Shown here piece after piece: positions 36,210 to 44,705 of a stretch of 64,000 nucleotides of DNA (its first letter is position 1; each line of letters opens with the position of its first letter). Source of the DNA: Isoptericola halalbus. GTDB taxonomy: Bacteria > Actinomycetota > Actinomycetes > Actinomycetales > Cellulomonadaceae. The stretch covers positions 113,303 to 177,302 of the forward strand of contig VJZX01000006.1 in NCBI GenBank assembly GCA_009663185.1. The letters are read 5' to 3'. The notes under the pieces are model-generated. The model had not been told where the DNA came from. It saw nothing but the letters and a program-made list of their open reading frames with translations, and searched no databases. A program made the translations under genes and the position numbers.

Positions 36210-38015
36210 ATGTCGATCGAGGAGCTGGAGGCGGACTACGCCGGGTCGTCGGGGGCCGGCTTCGACCGCACCCCTCCTCAGGACATCGCTGCCGAGATGA
36301 GCGTGCTCGGCGGCATGCTCCTCTCGAAGGACGCGATCGCCGACGTCGTCGAGCAGATCCGCGGGAACGACTTCTACCGTCCCGCGCACGAGGCGATCTA
36401 CGACGCGATCATCGACCTCTACGGCCGTGGCGAGCCGGCCGACGCGATCACCGTCGTCGCGGAGCTGACCAAGCGGGGCGAGCTCGGACGTATCGGCGGG
36501 GCGTCGTACCTGCACGACCTCATGGCCGGCGTCCCCACGGCCGCCAACGCGGGGTACTACGCGCGGATCGTGCGCGAGCGCGCCGTGCTGCGTCGGCTCG
36601 TCGAGGCCGGGACCAAGATCGTGCAGCTCGGGTACGCGACCGACGGCGGCGACGTCGACACCGTCGTCAACAACGCTCAGGCCGAGATCTATGCCGTCAC
36701 CGAGCGCCGCACGACCGAGGACTACATGCCGCTCGCCGACATCATCGGCGGAGCGATGGATGAGATCGAGGCCGCGGGCCACCGTGGCGAGGGCATGGTC
36801 GGCGTGCCGACCGGGTTCGCCGATCTCGACCGCCTCACCAACGGGCTGCACGGCGGGCAGATGATCGTCATCGCCGCCCGCCCGGCCATCGGCAAGGCGC
36901 TCGCGCTCGACACCCCGCTGCCGACGCCGACCGGTTGGACGACGATGGGCGAGGTCGCCGTCGGGGACGAGCTCATCGCGGCGGACGGGAGGCCCACGCG
37001 GGTGGTGCGGGCCACCGAGGTCATGACCGGCCGGCCGTGCTACGAGGTGGTGTTCGACGACGGCACGACGATCGTCGCGGACGCCTGGCACGAGTGGGCG
37101 GTCGGCCCGGCGGGGGACACGCAGATCCTCACGACCGAGGAGCTCGCCGCGAAGCATGCTGGCGGCGCTGAGCTGGCTATCGGACCCGGTTTCGGCGTCG
37201 ACGACGTCGCTCGAGCGGGTGCACGGTGGTTCCTCGAGCTGCGAGAGATCCCGTCGGTGCCGGTGCGCTGTGTCGAGATCGACCACCCGTCGCACCTGTA
37301 CCTGGCGAGCCGGGCGATGATTCCGACGCACAACTCGACCCTCGCTATCGACATGGCACGCTCGGCGTCGATCAAGAACGGCCTGGCGTCGGTCGTGTTC
37401 TCGCTCGAGATGAGCCGCAACGAGATCACGATGCGTCTCCTCGCGGCCGAGGCGCGGGTGCACCTGCAGAAGATGCGCAACGGCTCGATGAGCGAGGACG
37501 ACTGGCAGAAGCTCGCCAAGGTCATGGGCAAGATCTCCGAGGCGCCGCTGTTCATCGACGACTCGCCGAACATGTCGCTCATGGAGATCCGGGCGAAGTG
37601 CCGGCGGCTCAAACAGCGCCACGACCTCAAGCTCGTGGTCATCGACTACCTGCAGCTCATGTCGTCCGGCAAGCGCGTCGAATCGCGTCAGCAGGAGGTG
37701 TCCGAGTTCTCTCGTGCGCTCAAGCTCCTCGCGAAGGAGCTCGAGGTGCCCGTCATCGCGCTCTCGCAGCTCAACCGTGGTCCGGAACAGCGCGGAGACA
37801 AGAAGCCGCAGATGTCCGATCTGCGTGAAAGTGGCTCAATTGAGCAAGATGCCGACATGGTGATTCTGCTGCACCGCGAGGACGCCTACGAGAAGGAGTC
37901 ACCGCGTGCGGGCGAGGCCGACCTGATCGTGGCCAAGCACCGTAATGGTCCGACGGACACCATCACCGTTGCATTCCAAGGGCACTACTCACGGTTCGTC
38001 GACATGCAGGCCTGA
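36210..38015 (+). CDS. dnaB: Replicative DNA helicase DnaB, interrupted by an intein
   Basis: Hexameric helicase that unwinds DNA ahead of the fork. The precursor is 601 residues from the ATG at 36210; an ATG at 36165 with AGGGGGAG upstream is the alternative. N-terminal domain: PPQDIAAEMSVLGGMLLSKD. Linker, then the RecA-like ATPase, whose Walker A is split: ARPAIGK before and STLAIDMARSASIK after an in-frame 146-residue intein (residues 230-375). Walker B is LVVIDYLQLM; the arginine-finger region includes LRESGSIEQDADMVILLHR. Spliced DnaB would be 455 residues. Without splicing the ATP site cannot form. Confidence 0.95.
   Translation: MSIEELEADYAGSSGAGFDRTPPQDIAAEMSVLGGMLLSKDAIADVVEQIRGNDFYRPAHEAIYDAIIDLYGRGEPADAITVVAELTKRGELGRIGGASYLHDLMAGVPTAANAGYYARIVRERAVLRRLVEAGTKIVQLGYATDGGDVDTVVNNAQAEIYAVTERRTTEDYMPLADIIGGAMDEIEAAGHRGEGMVGVPTGFADLDRLTNGLHGGQMIVIAARPAIGKALALDTPLPTPTGWTTMGEVAVGDELIAADGRPTRVVRATEVMTGRPCYEVVFDDGTTIVADAWHEWAVGPAGDTQILTTEELAAKHAGGAELAIGPGFGVDDVARAGARWFLELREIPSVPVRCVEIDHPSHLYLASRAMIPTHNSTLAIDMARSASIKNGLASVVFSLEMSRNEITMRLLAAEARVHLQKMRNGSMSEDDWQKLAKVMGKISEAPLFIDDSPNMSLMEIRAKCRRLKQRHDLKLVVIDYLQLMSSGKRVESRQQEVSEFSRALKLLAKELEVPVIALSQLNRGPEQRGDKKPQMSDLRESGSIEQDADMVILLHREDAYEKESPRAGEADLIVAKHRNGPTDTITVAFQGHYSRFVDMQA
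36897..37334 (+). other. Class 3 mini-intein inside the DnaB P-loop
   Basis: A 146-residue in-frame insert between GK and ST of the Walker A motif. It begins with Ala (ALALDTPLPTPTGWTTMG), not Cys or Ser, and ends MIPTHN before a +1 Ser. Block B reads TIVADAWHEW with His65 and Trp67. Block F reads VRCVEIDHPSHLYL with Cys125. Block G has Thr144, His145 and Asn146. Trp at B:12, Cys at F:4 and Thr at G:5 are the WCT marks of class 3 inteins, which start splicing from the block F Cys. There is no room for a homing endonuclease. The M. smegmatis DnaBi1 intein has the same site and class. Confidence 0.93.
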
Positions 38016-38356
38016 CGTCGCAGTTTTTGTCGACGTGCAGCCTAGATTGCACAATCCTCCACCTATGTAACATGCACAGATCGATCTTTGCTTTCGCATA
38101 GCCATCTGGTTGGGATGGTGTGCGCATAGTTGGCCCCAGGAGGGCTGTAGGTGCGCAGCAGTTGCGACGGTGGTGGGGTCGATGCTCGTCGTTTTGGTAG
38201 CACGGGAACTCAGCGCCGGGCCGCACTTCGTGGGGTGGGGGGTCGGGTACCAGGTATACCCACCCTGTGGGACAGGGACGGTCTTGCCGACGGGATGCGG
38301 CAAGCACGGAGAGGGACCAGCTTGCAGACTCGCATCCGCGCGATGGGGTGCGTCGG
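38016..38356. other. Gene-free stretch after dnaB
   Basis: No coding frame here has family likeness or consistent G/C third positions. The first 100 bp are clearly AT-richer than the surroundings (TTTTTGTCGACG, CCTATGTAACATGC, ATCTTTGCTTTCGCATAG). A short CCCTGT/ACAGGG inverted repeat occurs near 38262-38278. It marks the edge between the conserved core and the accessory stretch. Confidence 0.5.
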
Positions 38357-38852
38357 TCAGGCCGAGTGTCGCGCCTGGAAGATCGTCGGCATGCGAAGGA
38401 CCCTCCGGAGTCGCTCTGCATATTCTGCACGTTCGTCCGCGTGGACCCAGCAGGCGTCACCGTGGCGTGGGCATAGGTCGTCACCCTGGTGGCGGGGGAA
38501 GACGTGGACGTGCATGTGCCAGAGGTCCTGGTCGCCCGCCGGTTCGTTGTGCTGTCGTACCGAGACGCCCTCGCACGGGTAGGTCGAGCGGACAGCGATC
38601 GCGAGTCTCTGGACGAGAGCCCAGACGGCGCCGTTGTTCTCGGGTGAGAGTGCGTACAGATTCTCGACGTGCTCACGGGTAATGACGAGGACGCTGCCCG
38701 GGTTGCCCGGCCACCACTTTGGCGCGATACGCGCGTAGGCACGGTCGCTGACGGGCGACGATGTCGCTGGGCTGGCTCCACTCGTCGGAGCGGCCCCGCT
38801 GCTCGAGGCAGAACGGACACTCGTATCCGACTGGCTCATGCGTGATGTGCAT
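38357..38852 (-). pseudogene. HIT family hydrolase, frameshifted
   Basis: A histidine-triad protein. The N-terminus is read from the ATG at 38852 as MHITHEPVGYECPFC and continues to SDIVAR, then the frame changes. The rest (DRAYARIAPKWWPGNPGSVL, then ENLYALSP and the triad HMHVHVF) is read in the next frame to the stop at 38357. The break is near 38745-38758; removing one C from the coding strand GCCCGTCAGCGACC would restore ARSDRAYARIAPKWW. In the first frame translation stops early after about 60 codons. An open frame from 38839 encodes the triad with an unrelated start. Either a real pseudogene or a sequencing error. Confidence 0.8.
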
Positions 38853-38938
38853 GACCGGAGTCTTTCAGCCTGTGCTTCGATGGACCGTCGTGGTCGTGGC
38901 GCAAATCTGCCGCCTATATAGCGGGGACAGCTCTCGGC

Positions 38939-39481
38939 CTACCGATGCGCCTCTGACGGGATGGTGTGCCGTGGAGTGGTGCTCACGTAGTAGTTGAGTG
39001 CGCCCTTGGCGTCGGGCTGGGTTCTGACCAGTTCGTAGCCGATGGAGCTGACGATGCGCACGGACGCCTGGTTGGACGGTCGGATCGTCGCCCAGATTTG
39101 GCGATAGCCTGCGCCATGAGCCTCTTCGGTGACTGCTCGCGCAGCCTCTCGCGCGAACCCTTGGCCGCGGCCGGCGATGTCGATCTCGTACCCGATCTCG
39201 GGATCGGCGCCGCAGCGCTCCCCGGTGAACACACCGCATATTCCCACGAACTGGCCGTCGGTGTCCCAGAGGCCGTACCAGGCCAGTCCCTGGTGCCGGT
39301 AGCGAGCCTGTCGCCTGACAAGCCAGCTCTCGGTTGCTGCCACGTCGGCGATGGGCCCGTCGCCGACCGTGTGTCCTTCACTCGAGAAGATGGCATGCAC
39401 GACGCGGAGGTCGGCCGGGCTGAGGCACCGAAGGGTCAGCCGCGCCGTCCGCATGCTCTCGCGCATAACCACGCCGCGCAT
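38939..39481 (-). CDS. GNAT family N-acetyltransferase
   Basis: A 180-residue acetyltransferase of the RimJ-like GNAT group. RTARLTLRCLSPADLRVVHA is the family start. EIGYEIDIAGRGQGFAREAA includes the acetyl-CoA-binding loop (RGQGFA), and NQASVRIVSSIGYELV is the conserved C-terminal helix-strand. In-frame ATGs at 39466 and 39454 are alternative starts. Substrate unknown. It sits alone between other short accessory genes. Confidence 0.82.
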   Translation of the reverse strand: MRGVVMRESMRTARLTLRCLSPADLRVVHAIFSSEGHTVGDGPIADVAATESWLVRRQARYRHQGLAWYGLWDTDGQFVGICGVFTGERCGADPEIGYEIDIAGRGQGFAREAARAVTEEAHGAGYRQIWATIRPSNQASVRIVSSIGYELVRTQPDAKGALNYYVSTTPRHTIPSEAHR

Positions 39482-39621
39482 CCTAGCTGCCAGTACTAGA
39501 GCCGTAGATCGTGGCTGGGGCTTGCGTCTGCGTGCCTTGGGTCGTGGCCGTGGGCTGACGCGGTCTTGGTGGCGTCGTCGTCGGATGTGTCGATCGGCGT
39601 CGATCCGGGGAGCGTGCCCTT

Positions 39622-40200
39622 TTACTCATTGCGTGTCGACCGCGGCAGAAGCGGACGACGGAGTGTGATGCTCGTGAAGCGCCCGCCGTCGATCAGGATT
39701 GTCGCGCCCTGGAGCTGGTGCAGCGGTCCACCCCAGCGGGCGTGGTCGTCGTCGGGGAAGGCGGCGACCAGGGCCGGTTCGATGGAACCACCCGAGGAGA
39801 CGACGAGGGCGGCTCCGCCGTCGGGTACGGCATCGAGGATGCGCCGCCAGTGCGACAGGTGCTCCTCCGCAACAACGCGCAATCGGCGGCCTTCGGCCAG
39901 CAACGTCGCGTAGTGCACGAAGGGTTCCTTCCACGTCCACTGATCGTGGTGGCCCACCTCTCCTTCGACGTAACCGGAGGGCCATGTGGTCTGCTCGTCC
40001 ACGGCGAACCCCATGGCGATCGCGGTTTCAAGGTGCCGGGGCTGATCCCCCACCGCGACGTAGTCCATCCTGGCCATCGACTCACCGACCTTCCGCGCAA
40101 GCCGGACACCGTCGGGGGATAGGTGGGACGCCTTCGTCTTGGCGGCGCCCTTGCGAGTGAGTGAGTGACGAACGACTTCGAGCGTGCGCACGACAGCCAC
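39622..40200 (-). CDS. Histidine phosphatase family protein
   Basis: A 192-residue member of the phosphoglycerate-mutase-like superfamily. The catalytic RH pair is in LEVVRHSLTRKG at the N-terminus, where the usual RHG is RHS. A second conserved His is not clear by eye, possibly in the SSGGS segment (ALVVSSGGSIEPALVAAF), where family members usually have a TH/SHG motif. Activity is therefore uncertain. The start is a GTG at 40200. It is divergent from the HAD hydrolase gene, 56 bp away. Confidence 0.65.
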   Translation of the reverse strand: MAVVRTLEVVRHSLTRKGAAKTKASHLSPDGVRLARKVGESMARMDYVAVGDQPRHLETAIAMGFAVDEQTTWPSGYVEGEVGHHDQWTWKEPFVHYATLLAEGRRLRVVAEEHLSHWRRILDAVPDGGAALVVSSGGSIEPALVAAFPDDDHARWGGPLHQLQGATILIDGGRFTSITLRRPLLPRSTRNE

Positions 40201-40256
40201 GCTAGCCTTACAGCCGTAGATCGCCTCGTTGACCTGGGGCTGCTGCAGGAGGACGC

Positions 40257-40931
40257 GTGCAGGGCCTGATCCTGGTCGACCTCGACGAGACGCTCGTCGA
40301 CCGTGACGCAGTAGTGCGTGCGTGGGTGCACGATGCAGCCGAGGGTGATCTGACCGATGTTGCCTGGCTGGTCGTCCATGACCGGGTGAACGGGCGAGTG
40401 CGGGACCGGGAGTCTTTCCTCTCCGGTGTGGCCGAGCGCCTGGGCTGGCTGACGCCGGTCGAGGAGCTCTTGATGAGCTGGCCGAGCGCGTTCGGTAGCC
40501 GGTACCGCATTGATCCCTCTGTCGCTGCGGCTCTCGCCCGGGCGCGGACCGGAGGATTCCGCGTCGCTGTCGTGAGCAACGGAGATGCTGTCCGTCAACG
40601 CGCCAAGGTCGAGGCGATGGGGCTCACCGATCTCGTCGACGCCGTCGTGATCTCTGGAGAGCTGGGCGTGCGCAAGCCTGACCCGCGGATCTTCGCTGCG
40701 GCGGCGCGCGCGGCGGGCTCGGACCTCTCCGGGGCGACGTGGGTGCTGGGCGACGATCCCGTCGCCGACCTGCAGGGTGCGCGGTCGATCGGAGCCACGG
40801 CCGTCTGGGTCAACCGTGCCGGGCGACCGTGGCCCGCCGACCTGCCACGTCCGGACGCCGAGTTCGCCGATCCTGCTGTGGCGCTGGATCATGTCGTCGA
40901 TGCCGCCGGTGGGTCGGGCTTGCGTCGATGA
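40257..40931 (+). CDS. HAD family hydrolase
   Basis: A 224-residue haloacid-dehalogenase-like phosphatase. Motif I is LVDLDETLVD with the nucleophile and acid/base Asp, motif II is VAVVSNGD, the motif III Lys is in GVRKPDPRIF, and motif IV is WVLGDDPVADLQGA. The arrangement with a helical cap after motif I is that of the phosphoglycolate phosphatase/YjjG group. Start is the GTG at 40257. The next 169 bp hold nothing I recognise. Confidence 0.87.
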   Translation: MQGLILVDLDETLVDRDAVVRAWVHDAAEGDLTDVAWLVVHDRVNGRVRDRESFLSGVAERLGWLTPVEELLMSWPSAFGSRYRIDPSVAAALARARTGGFRVAVVSNGDAVRQRAKVEAMGLTDLVDAVVISGELGVRKPDPRIFAAAARAAGSDLSGATWVLGDDPVADLQGARSIGATAVWVNRAGRPWPADLPRPDAEFADPAVALDHVVDAAGGSGLRR

Positions 40932-41100
40932 AACGAGAGGCTCGAGGGCGAAGGGCGACGCGTCCGTCGAGCGACCAGGTGAGACCCGCGGCCGGCGAAC
41001 GTCCAAGTGCAGCGCACTTTGGATACCTCGGATACCCCCGGTGTGCCCGTGCAATCTGCGCTGCACGCCGACAACTGGATCCGGTCCGCCCTTGCTCAGG

Positions 41101-41919
41101 TCAGTCGGGGTCGGCGGAGCGGGTGACCTTCTCCCATTCGCGCCAGGTGGCGATGCGCTGTTCGTGGGCGGCGAGGACCTGGTCGTAGCCGCTGGAGGCG
41201 AGGATCAGGCGGCTGGGCGGCTCAGCCGCGTCAACGGTCTGAAAGATCGCCTCCAGGCTGTCTTCCGGCGTGGGCCCGACGTAGCTGCCCCAGTACTCCG
41301 CGGTGCGGTCGCGCAGCGGCTGGTAGTGCGGGTTCGGCCGGGATCGGCTGGCCGAGGACCCGGCCCAGTCGGTCTCGAAAGCAGATGGCTCGACCAGGGT
41401 CGTCTTGATGCCGAACCCGGCGACCTCCTGGGCCAGGGCCTCGGTGAACCCTTCCAGTGCCCACTTGGAGGCGTTGTAGATGCCCAGGTTGGGGAAGGAT
41501 GTGACGCCGCCGACGCTGGACACCTGCAGGATGTGTCCGCCGCCCTGCTCGCGCATCAGGGGGATCGTGGACTGGGTGATCCACAGGGCGCCGAAGAAGT
41601 TGGTCTCCATCTGGGCGCGCGCTTCGTCGGCGGTGACCTCCTCGATGGCGCCAAAGTGGCCATACCCGGCGTTGTTGACCACGACGTCGAGGCGGCCGAA
41701 GTGGCGGTGCGCGGCCTGAACCGCGCCGACGTCGGCCGCGTGGTCGGTGACGTCGAGCTCGATCGGCAGGACGGCATCGCCGAACCGGTCGACGAGGTCG
41801 GACAGGGTGCTGGTGTCGCGGGCGGTGGCGGCCACGCGATCGCCACGCTCGAGCGCGGCGGCGGTCCAGGCGCGGCCGAAGCCGCGTGAAGCGCCGGTGA
41901 TGAACCACGACTTGGACAT
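41101..41919 (-). CDS. Short-chain dehydrogenase/reductase
   Basis: A 272-residue classical SDR. The NAD(P)-binding motif is ITGASRGFGRAW, the central motif is VVVNNAGYGHFG, and the catalytic Tyr and Lys are in YNASKWALEGF, with Ser in ILQVSSVGG. The Arg in the ASRGFG loop suggests NADPH. It is divergent from a TetR regulator with a 147-bp gap holding a promoter and inverted repeats, so it is the likely regulated target. Substrate unknown. Confidence 0.9.
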   Translation of the reverse strand: MSKSWFITGASRGFGRAWTAAALERGDRVAATARDTSTLSDLVDRFGDAVLPIELDVTDHAADVGAVQAAHRHFGRLDVVVNNAGYGHFGAIEEVTADEARAQMETNFFGALWITQSTIPLMREQGGGHILQVSSVGGVTSFPNLGIYNASKWALEGFTEALAQEVAGFGIKTTLVEPSAFETDWAGSSASRSRPNPHYQPLRDRTAEYWGSYVGPTPEDSLEAIFQTVDAAEPPSRLILASSGYDQVLAAHEQRIATWREWEKVTRSADPD

Positions 41920-42001
41920 GGAGATCCTTTCGACTGCTCCGACGGTCGCCGGAGAGGATTCGCGACGGTCGGAAGAGAGTGCGGTGCCGTCGGACGTTCA
42001 C

Positions 42002-42030
42002 TTTACGCCAGTAATGTCTCAGTGTGTCAA
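42002..42030 (-). promoter_or_regulatory. Putative promoter of the SDR gene
   Basis: On the minus strand, TTGACA at 42030-42025 and CGTAAA at 42007-42002 are separated by 17 bp. The -35 is perfect; the -10 is weak. Confidence 0.5.
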
Positions 42031-42047
42031 GACTGACTGAATGAGAC
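42016..42047. promoter_or_regulatory. Inverted repeat between SDR and TetR genes, candidate TetR operator
   Basis: GTCTCA at 42016-42021 and TGAGAC at 42042-42047 form outer arms, with CAGT at 42020-42023 and ACTG at 42032-42035 inside. It overlaps the SDR promoter's -35 element, a suitable place for repression. Confidence 0.45.
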
Positions 42048-42066
42048 CGACGCTACCCGTCATGTC

Positions 42067-42690
42067 GTGGGCAGGTACCCTGGCCACGTGGAGGAGCCGA
42101 AGGTTGCGTTGCGCGAGCGCACTCGCAACGCAGTCCGCGCGCAGCTGGCCGAGGCGGCACTGAGGCTGTTCGTCGAGCAGGGTTTCGAGGCGACGACGGT
42201 CGAGCAGATCGCGACCGAGACCGGCTTGTCCCGTCGCAGCTTCCACCGCTACTTCTCCAGCAAGGAGGACGTGCTCGGACAGTGGTTCGCCGAGATGGGC
42301 CAGGAACTTGCCGAGGCTCTGGCAGCCCGCCCCGCCGAGGAGCACCCGTGGCACGCGCTGCGCCGCGCATTCGACGACCTCGTCGACCGGATGAGCACCC
42401 GGCCCGAGGCGCTGGTGATCACCCAGATGATGTTGAACAGCCCTGCTCTGCACGCCAGCCACCTCGAGAAGGTCGCCCACTGGCGCGCCCTCCTCGCCGA
42501 CGTCCTGCAGCGACGGCTTGCCGACGGCGGGAGTGCGGTCCCGCGCGTTGCCGCGGACGCGCTCGTCGGCGCCGCGCTGGCGAGCCTCGAGTCTGCCCAA
42601 GCCGAATGGGTCCGGCCAGGCAACGAACGCTCCCTCGACGATCTGGTGGACCAGGCGATGAAGGCCGTCGCGCCGTTGAACGAGCGGTAG
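42067..42690 (+). CDS. TetR/AcrR family transcriptional regulator
   Basis: A 207-residue TetR repressor. The N-terminal HTH reads RNAVRAQLAEAALRLFVEQG, followed by ATTVEQIATETGLSRRSFHR and YFSSKEDVL. The C-terminal ligand domain (LEKVAHWRALLADVLQRRL and onward) resembles those of MftR/AcrR-like actinobacterial regulators. A second GTG at 42088 may be the true start, since conserved sequence begins after it. Likely controls itself and the divergent SDR gene. Confidence 0.87.
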   Translation: MGRYPGHVEEPKVALRERTRNAVRAQLAEAALRLFVEQGFEATTVEQIATETGLSRRSFHRYFSSKEDVLGQWFAEMGQELAEALAARPAEEHPWHALRRAFDDLVDRMSTRPEALVITQMMLNSPALHASHLEKVAHWRALLADVLQRRLADGGSAVPRVAADALVGAALASLESAQAEWVRPGNERSLDDLVDQAMKAVAPLNER

Positions 42691-42917
42691 ACCACGCCAA
42701 GCGGGCCGCTCGACCACCTGGCGGCAAGGAGCCCTCGCCGGGCAACGGGCAGGTTCGATGGCCCGCTCGGACATCGACCTCGACACCCGCGAGCGCGCGG
42801 TCGAGCTCGCCCGCCAGCCAAGGACTCCCACCGGGCCGCTGACCCACCCACCACCACCGATCGCCTGGAGCGCCTCGTCGAGACGAGACCGGCCGCTGAA
42901 GCCGGAGTCTGACGCGG

Positions 42918-43733
42918 TCACGCAGATGACGCGCCGGAACGCGGAGGAACTGCTGCCGGACGTGGAGGGGCCACAGCCCGGTGCAGCGCGACGAGCCAGC
43001 GGCTGGTCAGCCACGCGTGACGGCCGAGCGCGCGACGGATGCTCACCGGCTGGAGGGACTCGAGGAGCGCCTTGTCGAGCATCCGAGGCCTGCGGCTGCC
43101 CTCCGGGGACCATGCCAGCAGGACCCGTGCCAGTGCGCGTCCCCGACGTGACGGCCCCGTCCGGGTGAGCTCGTGACGGTCGATGAGGTCTTGCAGCGTC
43201 TCGGGATCCGACGGGACGGCGGCGATCTCGAGCAGGTTCCCCAGATGGACGAAGTACCGAGCATGCTCGGCGCGTTCGAGCTGGGTCAGCCGTCGGTGGC
43301 CGAGCTGGTCGGCGAGGTCCACCGGCACCGTGGCGACCAGTGCGAGAACGTAGCGCGCGTCGTCCGTGCGCATGCGACAGGCGGCGAGGCGATGTCGCAG
43401 GACCTCCAGTCCGGCTCGGCCGGCGCTGCTCTCGACGCCGGCGGCGATCAGGATCCGTACGGCGGTGGACAGCTCGTCGAGCAGGGTGGGGAACGGCAGT
43501 CCGGAGCGCATCGCGGCGCGCGCTATCGACGGCGTGGCCAAGGCCCGCAGCACGGCCGCCCGGAGTCCGAGCGTGAGCTCGTGCGGCATCTCGTCGAACA
43601 GCAGGTGGGCAAGGGTCTGGCGCGGCGAGGTTCCCGAGGGCGCGGTCGGCCAGGCCGGTCGAGCCACGTGTGCAGGCGCGGCGCCACGGGAACCGACGGT
43701 GTGCCTCGGCGCGCGGTGGATCGGGTCAGTCAT
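42918..43733 (-). CDS. Possible oxygenase MpaB family (DUF2236) protein
   Basis: A 271-residue, helix-rich protein, counting from the ATG at 43733. The segment AEHARYFVHLGNLLEIAAVP and the C-terminal region LRRALGRHAWLTSRWLVALH-like order look like the second half of DUF2236 (MpaB-type) proteins, but I cannot see the heme-binding HP motif at the expected place. It could be a truncated or diverged member, or an unrelated helical protein. Third-position GC fits coding. Nothing nearby gives a pathway. Confidence 0.4.
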   Translation of the reverse strand: MTDPIHRAPRHTVGSRGAAPAHVARPAWPTAPSGTSPRQTLAHLLFDEMPHELTLGLRAAVLRALATPSIARAAMRSGLPFPTLLDELSTAVRILIAAGVESSAGRAGLEVLRHRLAACRMRTDDARYVLALVATVPVDLADQLGHRRLTQLERAEHARYFVHLGNLLEIAAVPSDPETLQDLIDRHELTRTGPSRRGRALARVLLAWSPEGSRRPRMLDKALLESLQPVSIRRALGRHAWLTSRWLVALHRAVAPPRPAAVPPRSGASSA

Positions 43734-44049
43734 GGCGATGGCTCCCGTCCTGTGCGAGCGTGCTGACTCACTTGTGGGACACCGGTCACGGCGCCTCGAT
43801 GACGCTCGTTCGACATCCGAGTCTCCGGGTCGTGCGCCGCACTGGACCACGGAGTCGACCTCAGGCATGCCGTCAAGCACGGCCGGCGTGTGACACGGGC
43901 ACATGGTCAGATCCGGGTGAGGACTCGCGTCATCGATGCCCGTCGAGCCGGTCTCCTCTGACGACAGGGGTGCGTTGCCGAGCCGCCTTCACGCGCGCCG
44001 GACGGCGGCCGCTCGAACGGGGCGGGGCGCTGGAGCACGCGACGGGGGT
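43734..44049. other. Gene-free stretch
   Basis: A 316-bp divergent gap between the DUF2236-like gene and a small hypothetical gene. I see no family-like frame, repeat or RNA here. Confidence 0.4.
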
Positions 44050-44322
44050 ATGACCATGGCTGGCAACGAGCGCGATGACGAGCTGCTGTATGGCGGCTCG
44101 ACCGGGTCGAGCACCCCGGACGGTCCCGACCGACGGACACCGCGACGTGTCAGTTCCCCGCAGTGGGTGGAGTCGTTCGACGCGCTCCGAAACCAGGTCT
44201 CGGCCCTGCTCGACTCGTGGGCGTCCGCCGAGATCGACGCCCTGATGCGCGACCTTGAGGCAATGCTCGACCACGGTGGCACGCACTGTCCGTGCGGCGG
44301 CGTCGGGTGTCCTCGGGCCTGA
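44050..44322 (+). CDS. Small hypothetical protein with C-terminal Cys cluster
   Basis: A 90-residue protein starting at the ATG at 44050; an ATG at 44056 with GGGGG upstream is equally possible. The N-terminal half is polar (GNERDDELLYGGSTGSS). A predicted helix follows (WVESFDALRNQVSALLDSWA; IDALMRDLEAMLDHGG). The end CPCGGVGCPRA carries three Cys that might bind metal. I do not recognise the family. Confidence 0.45.
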   Translation: MTMAGNERDDELLYGGSTGSSTPDGPDRRTPRRVSSPQWVESFDALRNQVSALLDSWASAEIDALMRDLEAMLDHGGTHCPCGGVGCPRA

Positions 44323-44492
44323 ACGAGCTGCCGTGCGCGCGCCGGTGCCATGCCGGCGCGAAGTTGCCGACCTCACCGGCCGGATGTGTGTGCGTGCCGC
44401 GTCGGCGGTGTCCAGGGCCGAGCGGTGAGGTACCGACTCCGGGACTACCCGCACGCCCGTCATCCGCGGCTCCGCACCGCGTCCTGCATGGC

Positions 44493-44705
44493 GTGAACGC
44501 TGATCTGGGGAACCCCTGCCGCGACGCCGTGTTCGGCGTGCACGAGACCGCCGAGTCCGAGCTTCGTTAGCCGGCCGCGCTCACGGCGGCTGTCCTGCGT
44601 GCGCGGAAGCGCGGGCTGACGTGGAAGGAGATCGGCGCCGCACGCGGGATCAGCGCGCGGACCGCGCATCGACGGTGGGCGCCCGTCGCGCAGGCGGGGA
44701 CGTGA
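44493..44705 (+). pseudogene. Remnant of a small helix-turn-helix protein with internal stop
   Basis: Reading from the GTG at 44493 gives VNADLGNPCRDAVFGVHETA then ESELR, an amber stop at 44568-44570, and in the same frame LTAAVLRARKRGLTWKEIGA followed by ARGISARTAHRRW to the TGA at 44703-44705. The second part is a clear HTH of the type LTWxEIGxxxGxSxxxAHRRW common in small actinobacterial DNA-binding proteins, and the part before the stop resembles their N-terminal helix. The internal TAG makes it a pseudogene. Its end overlaps the next gene's GTG. Confidence 0.55.

Noticed and set aside
37989-38303. A 104-codon minus-strand frame after dnaB
   Set aside because: No family likeness, overlaps the dnaB end, and odd composition with many Cys and Thr; probably chance in the AT-richer gap.
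42691-42917. A short frame starting at 42758 (MARSDIDLDTRERAVELARQ)
   Set aside because: The first 20 residues look helical, but the rest turns to Pro-rich low complexity and runs antisense into the next gene; too little to call.
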